Positions 7,373 to 16,540 of a stretch of DNA of 64,000 nucleotides are shown in pieces (position 1 is the stretch's first letter; the number at the start of each line of letters is the position of its first letter). This DNA is from Lachnospiraceae bacterium JLR.KK002. Its GTDB lineage: Bacteria; Bacillota; Clostridia; Lachnospirales; Lachnospiraceae. A model generated the notes under the pieces. That model made no database searches, was not told the DNA's origin, and saw only the letters and a list, made by a program, of their open reading frames with translations. The position numbers and the translations under genes are program-made. The stretch lies in NCBI GenBank assembly GCA_036941025.1, contig JAYMNP010000001.1, forward strand, positions 3,702,001 to 3,766,000, given 5' to 3'.

Positions 7373-8884
7373 GTGGAAGAACGTGTAAGAAAAAAGTATC
7401 CATATGCGAAGAAGGAAGATCAGATTAAACGGGCAAATCATTTCCTGACCTTTGGTAATATGATTTTTTATTTCTTTATTCTGTGCCTTGTCTGGATTTC
7501 CTGTGCGCAGGGGGAACGGACCACGGGGTTTGCCGGAACCATTACCGTGATTGTGATGGCGGTTACAGGGGTTTCTCTGTTCTGGAATAAACGGGATCCT
7601 GACGGCGTCAATGTCCGTTATCTTACGTTTGTGGGACTCTTTATTGTGGCGTTTTTTATGTCCCTGGCATTTGATGATTCTTTTGTCCGGTTTATGGCTG
7701 CGATTCCATATATCGCCTGTATCCTGTTTTTTAACCGGAAATTTTCGGCTATATCCTGTATTGCATGTTTTATGCTGAATGTGGGAATTACGGTCTATAA
7801 AATTCTGATTGCGCATACTTATGAGGGAAAGGCAGCCCAGGAGCAGGTCTGGGCTACGGTTGCCATAGCGGTTATGCTGTTCCTGATTTATTATACGGCC
7901 CAGCTTGCGGAGAAATTTAACCATGACACCAGGCACAGCCTGACGCGGGAGCAGGAAAGCCAGAAAAAGGTAATGGAAAATGTACTGGAAGTGGCGGAAG
8001 AAGTGCGGAAAGGTACTGAAGAAGTGGTGCAGATTGTAAATGAACTGAACGCTTCCACAGAAATTGTAAACGGTGCCATGAAGGATATTTCCGACAGTAA
8101 TCAGAGCACAGCGGAGAATATTCAGACCCAGACCATCCAGACCCGGAATATTCAGGATTCCATCGGAACCACGCTGGAGCATTCGGAAAATATGGTGCAG
8201 GTGGCAAAACAGTCAGAAGCATTAAACAGCCAGAGTCTGGAGATTATGCATCATCTGAAGCAGCAGTCTGATGTGATTGCAGGCACCAACGGCGAAGTGG
8301 CGGCGTCCATGCAGAAACTGCAGGAGCGCACCGAAGCGGTAAAAACCATTACGGATACTATTTTTGAAATTTCCAGCCAGACCAATCTGCTGGCTCTGAA
8401 TGCGTCTATTGAAAGTGCCAGGGCGGGGGAAGCCGGCAGAGGATTTGCAGTGGTGGCAGATGAAATCCGCCAGCTTGCGGAGCGGACCAAAGAAGAAACG
8501 GAAAGCATAGCGTCTATCCTCAATGAGCTGTCAGAAGACGCCCAGGCCGCGGCAGGGGCAGTGTCCAGGTCTGTGGATGCAGCGCAGTACCAGGAGAAGA
8601 TGATTGAACAGGCTTCCGAAAGTTTTGATAAAATGAATGGAAATGTAAATATTCTGACTGAGGATATTGCTCAGATAGACCAGATGCTGGGCAGTCTGTC
8701 AGAGGCAAATAACCAGATAGTGGAGAATATCATGCACCTTTCCGCCACCACGCAGGAAGTGACAGCTTCCTCCGTACAGGCGGCAGATTTGAGCGTGCAG
8801 AACCTGGACAATGCGGAACATGCCAAATCTCTGTTAGGCAGTGTATTGGAGGTATCCCACCAGCTGGATCAGTATATCAGTTAA
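7373..8884 (+). CDS. Methyl-accepting chemotaxis protein with a multi-pass membrane N-terminus
   Basis: This 503-residue chemoreceptor-type protein starts with five or six hydrophobic helices (residues about 20-180: [44 protein letters not shown]). It lacks the usual large extracellular ligand-binding domain. The cytoplasmic half is a long coiled coil with the conserved hairpin tip ([20 protein letters not shown], then [19 protein letters not shown]) that contacts CheA and CheW. No clear HAMP domain is seen. It may sense membrane or intracellular state instead of a soluble ligand (inference). GTG is chosen as the start because AAGGAAGGTGAG precedes it. No che genes are in the window. The small zinc protein follows 13 bases later. 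Confidence 0.88.
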   Translation: MEERVRKKYPYAKKEDQIKRANHFLTFGNMIFYFFILCLVWISCAQGERTTGFAGTITVIVMAVTGVSLFWNKRDPDGVNVRYLTFVGLFIVAFFMSLAFDDSFVRFMAAIPYIACILFFNRKFSAISCIACFMLNVGITVYKILIAHTYEGKAAQEQVWATVAIAVMLFLIYYTAQLAEKFNHDTRHSLTREQESQKKVMENVLEVAEEVRKGTEEVVQIVNELNASTEIVNGAMKDISDSNQSTAENIQTQTIQTRNIQDSIGTTLEHSENMVQVAKQSEALNSQSLEIMHHLKQQSDVIAGTNGEVAASMQKLQERTEAVKTITDTIFEISSQTNLLALNASIESARAGEAGRGFAVVADEIRQLAERTKEETESIASILNELSEDAQAAAGAVSRSVDAAQYQEKMIEQASESFDKMNGNVNILTEDIAQIDQMLGSLSEANNQIVENIMHLSATTQEVTASSVQAADLSVQNLDNAEHAKSLLGSVLEVSHQLDQYIS

Positions 8885-8897
8885 AAGGAGGAAAATT

Positions 8898-9251
8898 ATG
8901 GATAAGGATGATATCAGAGCACAGTTAATTCGACAGTTTCCGGCGGAAGTGGTGGAGCAGAGAGGCTCCATGGACCAAATGTATTATTCCTGTCCTACCT
9001 GTGGCAGAATGGTATCTCTGGGTATGGACAAATGCGGAGGTTGCAGCCAGATTTTAAGCTGGAAAAACATCAATCAGAAGGAATCCCCCCACGGGAAGAA
9101 AAAAGCAGTGCTGGAATTCGAGGTTTCGGAAGAATTTACCGTAGGAGACTGCAGGAAATGTCCTATTTCCTACATAGACACCAACGGTTCCCAGAGTGCT
9201 TATGAATGTCCTCTGAAAATGCGGGGTTCCTGCGGAATTGTAATATCTTAG
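8898..9251 (+). CDS. Small zinc-binding protein with two Cys clusters
   Basis: This 117-residue soluble protein carries eight cysteines in two groups. Cys32, 35, 46 and 49 (CPTCG...CGGC) form a classical zinc ribbon. Cys85, 88, 104 and 112 (CRKCP...CP...CG) form a second cluster. No enzyme motif is visible. The start has an ideal AAAGGAGG site. It lies between the chemoreceptor and a MATE transporter with short gaps, so the three are probably co-transcribed, but a shared function is not evident. I do not recognise a named family. Confidence 0.7.
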   Translation: MDKDDIRAQLIRQFPAEVVEQRGSMDQMYYSCPTCGRMVSLGMDKCGGCSQILSWKNINQKESPHGKKKAVLEFEVSEEFTVGDCRKCPISYIDTNGSQSAYECPLKMRGSCGIVIS

Positions 9252-9272
9252 ACAGGAGGGGGAATCATTCGT

Positions 9273-10637
9273 ATGCAGAACAAAACATCTACGCTGCTGA
9301 CAGAAGGGAGTATCTGGAAAAAGATTATCGCTTTTGCCATACCGATTTTTCTGGGCAACCTGTTTCAGCAGCTTTATAATACGGCAGATTCCCTGATTGT
9401 AGGAAATTTTATAGGCAGCGATGCCCTTGCGGCAGTCAGTTCCTCCGGGAACCTGATTTTTCTGATGGTAGGTTTTTTCAGCGGGATTGCCATGGGAGCA
9501 GGTGTGGTCATTGCCCGTTATTACGGAGCCAGGAGGGCAGAGGAAGTATCTGCGGCAGTCCATACGCTGGTGGCCTTTGGTCTGGCGGCGGGCGTGTTTC
9601 TGACGGTTGCAGGAGTTTTGATTACGCCTCAGATTCTGACGTGGATGGGGACGCCGGAAACGGTGTTCCCCAATTCCGTTTTGTATTTCAGAATTTATTT
9701 TGCAGGGTCTTTAGGGTTTGTCATGTACAATGTTTTTGTGGGAATTCTGCAGTCTGTGGGAGACAGCAGACATCCGCTGATTTATCTGATTATTTCTTCT
9801 GTTACCAATATTGTGCTGGATCTTCTGTTTATTGCGGTGCTGGACATGGGAGTGGGAGCTGCGGGAGCCGCTACCATTATTTCACAGTTTTTCAGTGCTT
9901 TTCTGTGCCTGGTACGGCTGATGAGGACAAAGGAAGAATACCGGATTGAACTGAGTAAAATCAGGTTTGACGGAAGGATGATGCGCCAGATTATTTCCAA
10001 CGGACTTCCGGCAGGAGTACAGAATTCCATTATCGCGCTGGCCAATGTGGTGGTTCAGTCCAATATCAATGTTTTTGGCATGACTGCTGTGGCAGGTTGC
10101 GGCGCATATTCCAAGATTGAGGGCTTTGGCTTTCTGCCCATCACCTGTTTTGCCCTTTCGCTGACTACCTTTATCAGCCAGAATCTGGGAGCCAGAGAGT
10201 ATGAGCGTGCCAGAAAGGGAGCCAGATTCGGGATTTTCTGCTCCATCATTACCGCGGAAATCGTGGGAATCTGTATTTATATTTTTATTCCCACACTGAT
10301 TCAGGCTTTTGACAGCAATCCGGCAGTCATCCGGTTTGGCACCACTCAGGCCAGAACCGTAACGCTTTTTTATTTTCTGCTGGCATTTTCCCATTGCCTG
10401 GCGGGGATTTTCCGGGGCGCAGGGAAATCCATAGTGCCCATGGTGGTTATGCTGCTGTGCTGGTGTGTGGTTCGGATTACCTATATTACCGTTGCGGTGA
10501 AGCTGGTTCCGGTGATTCGTACGGTGTTCTGGGCCTATCCTCTGACCTGGAGCCTGAGCTCCGTTATATTTTTGATTTACTTTCTGAAAGCCGACTGGAT
10601 TCATGGATTTGAGCGTCAGGAGCAGGCAAATGCCTGA
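9273..10637 (+). CDS. MATE-family multidrug efflux transporter
   Basis: This integral membrane protein of 454 residues has about 12 hydrophobic helices in two related halves, as expected for MATE cation/drug antiporters. Family features include IPIFLGNLFQQLYNTADSLIVGNFIG near the N-terminus, the matching second-half segment (SNGLPAGVQNSIIALANVVVQ) and GAYSKIEGFGFLPI. Length is typical of the family. It would export organic cations or drugs using an ion gradient; the substrate cannot be read from the sequence. AGGAGGGGG precedes the start, 21 bases after the zinc protein. Confidence 0.9.
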   Translation: MQNKTSTLLTEGSIWKKIIAFAIPIFLGNLFQQLYNTADSLIVGNFIGSDALAAVSSSGNLIFLMVGFFSGIAMGAGVVIARYYGARRAEEVSAAVHTLVAFGLAAGVFLTVAGVLITPQILTWMGTPETVFPNSVLYFRIYFAGSLGFVMYNVFVGILQSVGDSRHPLIYLIISSVTNIVLDLLFIAVLDMGVGAAGAATIISQFFSAFLCLVRLMRTKEEYRIELSKIRFDGRMMRQIISNGLPAGVQNSIIALANVVVQSNINVFGMTAVAGCGAYSKIEGFGFLPITCFALSLTTFISQNLGAREYERARKGARFGIFCSIITAEIVGICIYIFIPTLIQAFDSNPAVIRFGTTQARTVTLFYFLLAFSHCLAGIFRGAGKSIVPMVVMLLCWCVVRITYITVAVKLVPVIRTVFWAYPLTWSLSSVIFLIYFLKADWIHGFERQEQANA

Positions 10638-10784
10638 CAGTATTTCAGAGCGGAATCTGAACCGGTATTTCAGGCAGCCAGGCAAATTTAATGGACAGTT
10701 CCTGCATAAAATTTCCATGTCTGCACATACTACCTGCGTAAATGTCCACCGGAAAATGGATGGAAAGAAAGGCAGGAGACAGTT

Positions 10785-11393
10785 ATGGCAACAGATTTTA
10801 AGCAGAGTGAAACCATGAAAAATTTAATGCGCGCATTTGCCGGAGAAAGCCAGGCCAGAAACCGCTATACTTTTGCAGGCGGACAGGCACATCAGCAGGG
10901 GCTGTATGTGATTGAAAAAATATTCCGGTTTACTGCAGACCAGGAAAAGGAACATGCGGAAGTTTTCTACAATCAGTTGAAGGAACTGGCGGGAGAGACC
11001 ATTGAAATTGACGGTACCTATCCCGTGGATTTAAGCCCTAATATGACGGAACTGCTGAAAATGGCCCAGCATAACGAGTATGAAGAACATGACGACGTGT
11101 ATCAGCATTTTGGGGACAAAGCTCAGGAAGAAGGCTTTGGCAAAGCTGCTGCAAAATTCCACAAAATTGCGGAGATTGAGAAAATTCACGGAGACCGTTT
11201 CGGAGAATTTGCCAGATTGCTGGAGGCAAACCAGTTGTTTGTGTCCAAAGTGGAGACAAAATGGATGTGCCTGAACTGCGGCTATGTGTATGAAGGAACA
11301 GAAGCACCCATGACCTGTCCGGTATGCGACCATGAACAGGGCTGGTTTGTGCGGCTGGAGCTGGCTCCTTACTGCGGACCGCAGGGAAATTAA
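10785..11393 (+). CDS. rbr: Rubrerythrin
   Basis: This is a 202-residue non-haem iron peroxidase that reduces hydrogen peroxide in anaerobes. The N-terminal ferritin-like four-helix domain has the di-iron ligand motifs (AFAGESQARNRY with its Glu, DQEKEHAEVF, and a second pair in EYEEHDDVYQ and IAEIEKIHGDRF). The C-terminal 40 residues are a rubredoxin-like Fe(Cys)4 domain with CLNCGYVYEG and CPVCDH. It is monocistronic, with GCAGGAGA before the ATG and a terminator after the stop. The 147-base gap before it shows no clear gene. Confidence 0.95.
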   Translation: MATDFKQSETMKNLMRAFAGESQARNRYTFAGGQAHQQGLYVIEKIFRFTADQEKEHAEVFYNQLKELAGETIEIDGTYPVDLSPNMTELLKMAQHNEYEEHDDVYQHFGDKAQEEGFGKAAAKFHKIAEIEKIHGDRFGEFARLLEANQLFVSKVETKWMCLNCGYVYEGTEAPMTCPVCDHEQGWFVRLELAPYCGPQGN

Positions 11394-11409
11394 AATTTTT
11401 GAATCGAGG

Positions 11410-11457
11410 ACTGCCGGGAGAAGGAATTTTTCAGGAATTCTTCTTCCGGCAGTTTTT
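11410..11457 (+). terminator. Rho-independent terminator after rubrerythrin
   Basis: ACTGCCGG (11410-11417) pairs with CCGGCAGT (11446-11453), extended by internal GAAT/ATTC pairing, and is followed by TTTTT. Confidence 0.85.
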
Positions 11458-11682
11458 ATTGGATATCCGTTTCATTTTGTCCACATTCTGTTCACAGATC
11501 AATCCTTTGCATGTCTGGTTACCGGCTGACCAGGAAGTACGCTTAACACCTCCAGGAACGATTTGCTGTTTTCAATTCTTCAAAAAAATTACAATTTTCA
11601 TGATTTTTTCAAAATCTTGTGTTAAAATAGCGTTGTTGTAATAGGAAATCTTTGCGGAACAGGCAGAAAAATGGAGGAAAGT

Positions 11683-12990
11683 ATGAAAAAAAGACGTTAT
11701 CTGGCAGCGTTGCTGCTGTTATTGGGAATGGCAGTGTTTACCGGCTGCGGAAACAGCAAAAAGAATCAGGAAGACAGCGCTTCCAGGAAGACAGAAGATG
11801 AAAAAACAGAAGAATCAGACGACGCCGGAGAGACAGCCGGGGAAGATGTGCTGGATTTTAAAGCGGAAGATTATGTGAAACTGGGAGAGTATAAAGGGCT
11901 GAACGTGAAGTATCCCATACCGGAGGTGTCCGGGGATGATGTGGAATTTTCCATTCAGCAGCTGGTGGAAGAAAATACGGAGTATAAGGAAATCAAAGAT
12001 CGGGCGGCTCAGGAAGGGGACAGCGTCAATATTGATTTTACCGGAGTGATAGACGGAGAAGCATTTGACGGCGGAACCGGAGAGGATTTTGATCTGGTCA
12101 TAGGCTCCGGAGAATTCCTGGAAGAGTTTGAAAAAAATCTGGTTGATAAAAATGCCGGAGAAGCATTTACATTTCCGGTAACCTTTCCGGAGGATTACAA
12201 TGAAATGGATACGGAGCTGAACGGGAAGACTGCGGAATTTACGGTGACCATCAATACAATCAGCGAAGTCATTGTTCCGGAATACAATGATGAGTTTGTG
12301 AAAAAAGTCTCAGATTATAATACCACAGCGGAATATGAGGAATACTTAAATGCAGATTTAATGATTTCTGCTCAGGAGGAATCTGATTCGGCGGCAGGTG
12401 AGGACGCCCTTGTACTGGCTGTGGAAAATGCAAAAGTGGAAGGCTATCCTCAGGCGCTGTATGATTTCTTTTATAATGAGACCGTGGAGGGCTACCAGTT
12501 TTATGCATCTCTGATGGGCATGGAATATGATGAATTTCTGGATGAAATGGGAGAAGGTGCAGTAGAAGAAGCAACCGAAGCTCAGACAAATGAGTATCTT
12601 GTGGTTCAGGCCATTGCGGACCAGGAAGGACTTGCAGTGACAGAAGACAGCTATCAGGAAGAAGCAAAAGCCCTGGCGGAAGAATATGAATATGAATCTG
12701 TGGAAGAATTTGAAGCGGATTATGGAAAAGCCGGCATTATTACGCAGATTGTGCGGGAAAAAGTGGTAAATTTCCTCTGTGAAAATGCAAACCTGGAAGA
12801 AGTTTCCCAGGAAGAATATTATCAGGAAGAGGAAGAAATGATGGACGAGGATACAGAAGACACTGAGGCGGACGGAGAGACACCGGAACCAGAAACAGAA
12901 GATGAAACTTCGGAAAATGAAACAAACGGAGAGACGCCGGAAGCGGAGACAGACGGAGAGACACCGGAACCAGAGACAGACGGGGAATAG
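11683..12990 (+). CDS. Trigger-factor-like peptidyl-prolyl isomerase lipoprotein
   Basis: This is probably an extracellular, membrane-anchored folding factor of 435 residues. It has a lipoprotein signal with Cys22 in the lipobox (AVFTGC). An FKBP-type domain follows (about residues 105-190: GDSVNIDFTGVIDGEAFDGG, then FPVTFPEDYNE, then the TVTINTI strand), and then a helical region like the trigger factor C-terminal chaperone domain. The ribosome-binding tail of true trigger factor is absent. The last 70 residues are an acidic Glu/Thr/Pro repeat (period about 10: GETPEPETD). The start at 11683 is preferred over 11671 because GGAGGA precedes it. YitT follows at 36 bases. Confidence 0.8.
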   Translation: MKKRRYLAALLLLLGMAVFTGCGNSKKNQEDSASRKTEDEKTEESDDAGETAGEDVLDFKAEDYVKLGEYKGLNVKYPIPEVSGDDVEFSIQQLVEENTEYKEIKDRAAQEGDSVNIDFTGVIDGEAFDGGTGEDFDLVIGSGEFLEEFEKNLVDKNAGEAFTFPVTFPEDYNEMDTELNGKTAEFTVTINTISEVIVPEYNDEFVKKVSDYNTTAEYEEYLNADLMISAQEESDSAAGEDALVLAVENAKVEGYPQALYDFFYNETVEGYQFYASLMGMEYDEFLDEMGEGAVEEATEAQTNEYLVVQAIADQEGLAVTEDSYQEEAKALAEEYEYESVEEFEADYGKAGIITQIVREKVVNFLCENANLEEVSQEEYYQEEEEMMDEDTEDTEADGETPEPETEDETSENETNGETPEAETDGETPEPETDGE

Positions 12991-13026
12991 GATTTTTGCA
13001 GGATACAGGAGCAGAGGTATGAGGTT

Positions 13027-13887
13027 ATGGAACAACATAAGGTAAAGCTGGCGTTATTTGAATATACAATGATTACAGTCGCAGCAATTTTGCTGGTGGT
13101 GGGAGTGCATTTTTTTAAATTCCCCAATAATTTTTCTTTTGGCGGAGTCACCGGTATGGCGGTCATTTTCAGCGCAGTGACGCCCCTCAGTGCAGGCACC
13201 ATAAATTTTGTCATCAATATGGCGCTGCTGGTGGTGGGCTTCGTCGCGCTGGGACGTGAATTCGGCATCAAGACCGTTTATGTGAGCATTCTGATTTCTC
13301 TGGGACTGAGCGGGCTGGAGAAATATTTTCCCATGGCACGCCCCATGACGAATGAGCCGGTACTGGAACTGATATTTGCCATTATCCTTCCGGCGTTAAG
13401 CTCCGCTATTTTATTTAATATCGGGGCCAGCGGCGGCGGTACGGACATTATAGCCATGGTGCTGAAAAAGCACAGTACCGTCAACATCGGGACAGCTCTG
13501 TTTCTGGTGGATTTGATGATTACCGTGGCAGCCTGCTTTATATTTGACGCCCAGACCGGCCTGTTTTCTTTCTGCGGACTGATGGCAAAATCCCTGGTAA
13601 TTGATACCACCATTGAGAATATCAATCTGTGCAAGTATTTTACCATTGTCTGCGACGACCCGGAACCTATCTGCGATTTTATTCATGAAGAGCTTGTGCG
13701 GAGCGCCACGATTTTTCAGGCGGAGGGGACGTATACCCATAACAGAAAATATGTGATTCTGACAGTTATGAAAAGGGGCCAGGCGGTTCAGCTCAGAAAT
13801 TATATTAAATGGAATCAGCCGGATGCATTTATGATGATTACCAACAGCAGTGAGATTATCGGGAAAGGCTTCCGGGGGCTGAACTGA
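13027..13887 (+). CDS. YitT family membrane protein (DUF161 and DUF2179)
   Basis: This 286-residue integral membrane protein has about five or six N-terminal helices with YitT hallmarks: GVHFFKFPNNFSFGGVTG and NIGASGGGTDIIAMVLKK. The cytoplasmic C-terminal DUF2179 domain (residues about 210-286) contains AEGTYTHNRKYVILTVMKRG and ends in SSEIIGKGF. The family is widespread in Firmicutes, and its transport role is not established. It lies 36 bases after the PPIase lipoprotein and 43 before a tiny membrane protein, suggesting one operon ending at the terminator near 14.2 kb. Confidence 0.88.
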   Translation: MEQHKVKLALFEYTMITVAAILLVVGVHFFKFPNNFSFGGVTGMAVIFSAVTPLSAGTINFVINMALLVVGFVALGREFGIKTVYVSILISLGLSGLEKYFPMARPMTNEPVLELIFAIILPALSSAILFNIGASGGGTDIIAMVLKKHSTVNIGTALFLVDLMITVAACFIFDAQTGLFSFCGLMAKSLVIDTTIENINLCKYFTIVCDDPEPICDFIHEELVRSATIFQAEGTYTHNRKYVILTVMKRGQAVQLRNYIKWNQPDAFMMITNSSEIIGKGFRGLN

Positions 13888-13930
13888 GCCGGAGCGGAAT
13901 CAGGAAAAGCATATATACAGGAGGAAAAGT

Positions 13931-14122
13931 ATGAAATTGTTGGACTATCTGGGAACAGCACTGAGTATTTCTGCCATTATGGCCATTATTTCCTATATCA
14001 TGAGTTATCGGAATAAAGGAAATGAGGGAAAGCAGAAGAATTACTGGAGAATCTGCTGTTTATTCGGCGGGATTACCATTGCAGTGGGAATTGCGGCATT
14101 GGTTGTAATGCTGCTGGACTAA
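13931..14122 (+). CDS. Small two-helix membrane protein, unknown function
   Basis: This 63-residue protein has two predicted membrane helices (ALSISAIMAIISYIMSY and ICCLFGGITIAVGIAALVVML) separated by a basic loop (NKGNEGKQKNYW). A strong AGGAGG ribosome site precedes the ATG. It is the last gene before a terminator and follows YitT. I do not recognise a family. Confidence 0.65.
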   Translation: MKLLDYLGTALSISAIMAIISYIMSYRNKGNEGKQKNYWRICCLFGGITIAVGIAALVVMLLD

Positions 14123-14174
14123 GCAGCGTATAAGAAAAAATGCCGGGTGAAGGAAGAAAATGGAGCAGTGAATC

Positions 14175-14217
14175 AAAGCCGGAAAGACGTAAAAACAGCG
14201 GAATTTCCGGCTTTTTA
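14175..14217 (+). terminator. Rho-independent terminator
   Basis: An 11-bp stem, AAAGCCGGAAA (14175-14185) with TTTCCGGCTTT (14204-14214), leads into TTTTTAT. It marks the end of the left core segment. The next 210 bases hold no gene that I can see. Confidence 0.85.
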
Positions 14218-14426
14218 TATGGGAATAGTACAGGCAGATTTTGCCTAAACTGCTTCCCATATCAACTCTCTTTCCTTAAAAATATTTCTTATGTGTTTTT
14301 TGTTACATTATTATTCCTTTGAAATAGTTCTGTCATTTGGTCAATGGAAAGCCAGATTGTCTTCCGGCTAAAAATTACTTTTATTTTTCTAATCCTGCCT
14401 TCTGCCGTATATAATGATATCTGGTT

Positions 14427-14550
14427 GTGGCACGTTCCGTTCTAAAATTTACGGGAGAAGCAGTCTACGATTATTGCAAACCTCCGATTGGCTGGAGAAT
14501 CAAATTCAAAATGAAGTCTATCAGTATTAAGATGTATGGTAAATTAATTC
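14427..14550 (+). pseudogene. Left fragment of an unrecognised reading frame interrupted by the insertion sequence
   Basis: An open frame from a GTG reads VARSVLKFTGEAVYDYCKPP and continues through GKLI up to the insertion. Removing the IS and one 6-bp target copy continues the frame for only five more codons (QQPAY, then stop). A second frame (16175-16396) begins right after. I cannot tell whether this is one broken gene or two small ones. Confidence 0.35.
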
Positions 14551-16150
14551 GTGTCTGCTGATTAGGTTTAAAACACTTGATTTTACCGACTTTTACCGCA
14601 TTTTATGGTATAATACCTGCAAGGATTTTGATAAAATCAAACCGTTTTTCTTGCAGTTATTCTGCATATTTTATGTATAAAGGGGCTAAATCAATGTACA
14701 AACCTATTAACAAGTTACACCACTCGTTTCTCGATTTCAACCAGCCTATGGGACTCCACATGAACTCGGATAACCGCTGGATCAAACTGGCTGACCGAAT
14801 CCCATGGGATGAATTTGAAGTAAAATATGCCAGACTGTTCCCGAGTGGTACGGGTAATGTTGCCAAGCCATTTCGGATGGCGTTAGGAGCCCTGATCATC
14901 CAGACCAAGTTCCAGTATTCTGATCGTGAACTCGTGGAACAGATCACAGAGAATCCATATCTGCAGTACTTTATCGGACTTCCCGGCTATCAGGAAGAAG
15001 CTCCGTTTGATGCAAGCACACTGGTTCTTTTTCGCAAACGCATTTCTGCTGAAATGCTGATGGAAGTAAATGAGTATCTTCTTGCTCACAAAGATGATGA
15101 CAACAATACACCACCATCTTCCGGAAACTCCGGCGATAATGACGCTTTGAAAGAAGACACAAACAAAGGAACACTGACACTGGACGCAACCTGTGCACCG
15201 GCAGACATCCGTTATCCCCAGGATATTTCACTCCTGAACGAAGCAAGGGAGAAACTGGAAACCATCATTTACCGTTTTTGCAAATCCTATGGTCTTCCAC
15301 TGCCAAGACGCTATAGAAGACGTGCCAGAAAAGATTATCTTTCATTTGCCAAAAGTAAAAAACATAGTGCAAAGAAAATCAGGAAGGCACTGCGCAAACA
15401 GCTTGGTTACGTTGCAAGAGACATCGGATATCTGGAAAAGTTCATGAGCGACGGATATGCGATGACAGATAAAGAAATTAGTTTGTATCTGACTATCATC
15501 ACGCTGTACGAGCAGCAGAAGTACATGTACGATAACAAAGTACACTCAGTGGAACATCGTATCGTAAGCATCTCGCAGCCATGGCTTCGTCCTATTGTCA
15601 GGGGGAAAGTAAAAGCCCCAGTTGAATTTGGTGCAAAGTTTGATCTAAGCCTTGACAGTGAAGGATACGGACGCATCGAAAAAATATCGTTTGAAGCATA
15701 TAACGAGAGCACCTGCCTGATTGAAGCGGTAGAACGCTTCAAGGAACGCACCGGTTATTATCCGAAACGTGTGCTGGCAGATCAGATATACCGGACCAGA
15801 GAAAACAGGAGTTATTGCAAAGAGCATGGGATCCGTCTGTCAGGACCAAAACTGGGCAGACCAAGTGCTGCAGTAAAAGTTGATAAAAAACAAGAGTATC
15901 AGGATAATACTGACAGAATCGAAGTGGAACGTACTTTTAGCTTAAGCAAACGCTGCTATGGCATGGACTGTATTACCACCAAGCTGGAGGAAACGCAGTT
16001 AACTTCTGTCGCATTATCTGTATTTGTGATGAATCTATTCAAGATTCAGAGGCGAATACTTTATGCTCTTTTGTATCTGATCCGATTTTGGTGTAACTGG
16101 AGCAGATGTAAGAGTTGGAAGTTGCAAATATTTGCTTAATCAGCAGACAC
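14551..16150 (+). mobile_element. Intact 1.6-kb insertion sequence, IS5/IS1182-like
   Basis: The element has terminal inverted repeats with 14 identical bases (GTGTCTGCTGATTA at 14551-14564, its complement at 16137-16150). It is flanked by a 6-bp direct repeat TAATTC (14545-14550 and 16151-16156), the target-site duplication. It carries one full-length transposase. Clean ends and an intact target duplication point to a recent insertion at the left edge of the island. Confidence 0.9.
14694..16139 (+). CDS. DDE transposase of an IS5/IS1182-like element
   Basis: This 481-residue transposase starts with an InsH/DUF772-type N-terminal domain (WIKLADRIPWDEFEVKYARL, then YSDRELVEQITENPYLQYFIG). A catalytic-core segment TLDATCAPADIRYPQD contains the first Asp, followed by a basic region and a second core block (KRVLADQIYRTRENRSYC, then RIEVERTFSLSKRCYGMD with the Glu). 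The frame is open upstream to a TTG at 14577. The ATG at 14694 (after AAAGGGGC) is preferred because homologous proteins start with a similar sequence and the upstream extension is not protein-like. It ends just inside the right inverted repeat. Confidence 0.88.
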   Translation: MYKPINKLHHSFLDFNQPMGLHMNSDNRWIKLADRIPWDEFEVKYARLFPSGTGNVAKPFRMALGALIIQTKFQYSDRELVEQITENPYLQYFIGLPGYQEEAPFDASTLVLFRKRISAEMLMEVNEYLLAHKDDDNNTPPSSGNSGDNDALKEDTNKGTLTLDATCAPADIRYPQDISLLNEAREKLETIIYRFCKSYGLPLPRRYRRRARKDYLSFAKSKKHSAKKIRKALRKQLGYVARDIGYLEKFMSDGYAMTDKEISLYLTIITLYEQQKYMYDNKVHSVEHRIVSISQPWLRPIVRGKVKAPVEFGAKFDLSLDSEGYGRIEKISFEAYNESTCLIEAVERFKERTGYYPKRVLADQIYRTRENRSYCKEHGIRLSGPKLGRPSAAVKVDKKQEYQDNTDRIEVERTFSLSKRCYGMDCITTKLEETQLTSVALSVFVMNLFKIQRRILYALLYLIRFWCNWSRCKSWKLQIFA

Positions 16151-16174
16151 TAATTCAGCAGCCTGCGTATTGAG

Positions 16175-16396
16175 ATGACAATTAACGACCCAAAGGAATT
16201 TAAAGTCTGCAAAAAGGTCTGTCATCATGACGGAACCACTTCAAAGCGTTGGGTTCCAATGAGAAAATCCATTACTAATCTCTACAGGCATGGGGAGAAG
16301 GTGAAGGCTTACTTAAGGCGAGAGGGGACAGGTCGCTTCCAGGGTTTGACGTGTATCCATCCGAATCCGCGGGTGGGCTGGGAGTTCTCTGTCTGA
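16175..16396 (+). CDS. Unrecognised 73-residue frame at the right flank of the insertion sequence
   Basis: The frame reads MTINDPKEFKVCKKVCHHDG and ends FQGLTCIHPNPRVGWEFSV. It has several cysteines and histidines. There is no ribosome site before the ATG, and the upstream context was altered by the insertion, so it may be the tail of a broken gene. I cannot assign a family. Confidence 0.35.
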   Translation: MTINDPKEFKVCKKVCHHDGTTSKRWVPMRKSITNLYRHGEKVKAYLRREGTGRFQGLTCIHPNPRVGWEFSV

Positions 16397-16440
16397 GGGA
16401 CAGTTTGCCAGGCTAAAAACTGTTTTTATCGCATTTGCTC

Positions 16441-16508
16441 AATTTACAATTTGGTAAATTGATGATAGGATTAATTTCCTTTACAGAAAAATAAGAATGG
16501 AATATAAT
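16441..16508 (+). promoter_or_regulatory. Promoter and palindromic operator of the candidate defence operon
   Basis: TTTACA (16480-16485), a 17-base spacer and TATAAT (16503-16508) form a near-consensus promoter. Twenty bases upstream of the -35 lies a palindrome with arms AATTTAC (16441-16447) and GTAAATT (16454-16460), a plausible regulator site. The five genes downstream have no other obvious promoter. Confidence 0.65.
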
Positions 16509-16540
16509 TATAGCTAAAATACCAGGTAAAGGTGAAAAGT

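Noticed and set aside
11600..11640. Promoter for the trigger-factor-like lipoprotein (TAAAAT)
   Set aside because: A TAAAAT box is visible, but no -35 at acceptable spacing could be found, so it was not listed.
14577..14693. Upstream TTG start for the IS transposase
   Set aside because: The extension is hydrophobic and not transposase-like; the ATG at 14694 gives the normal N-terminus.
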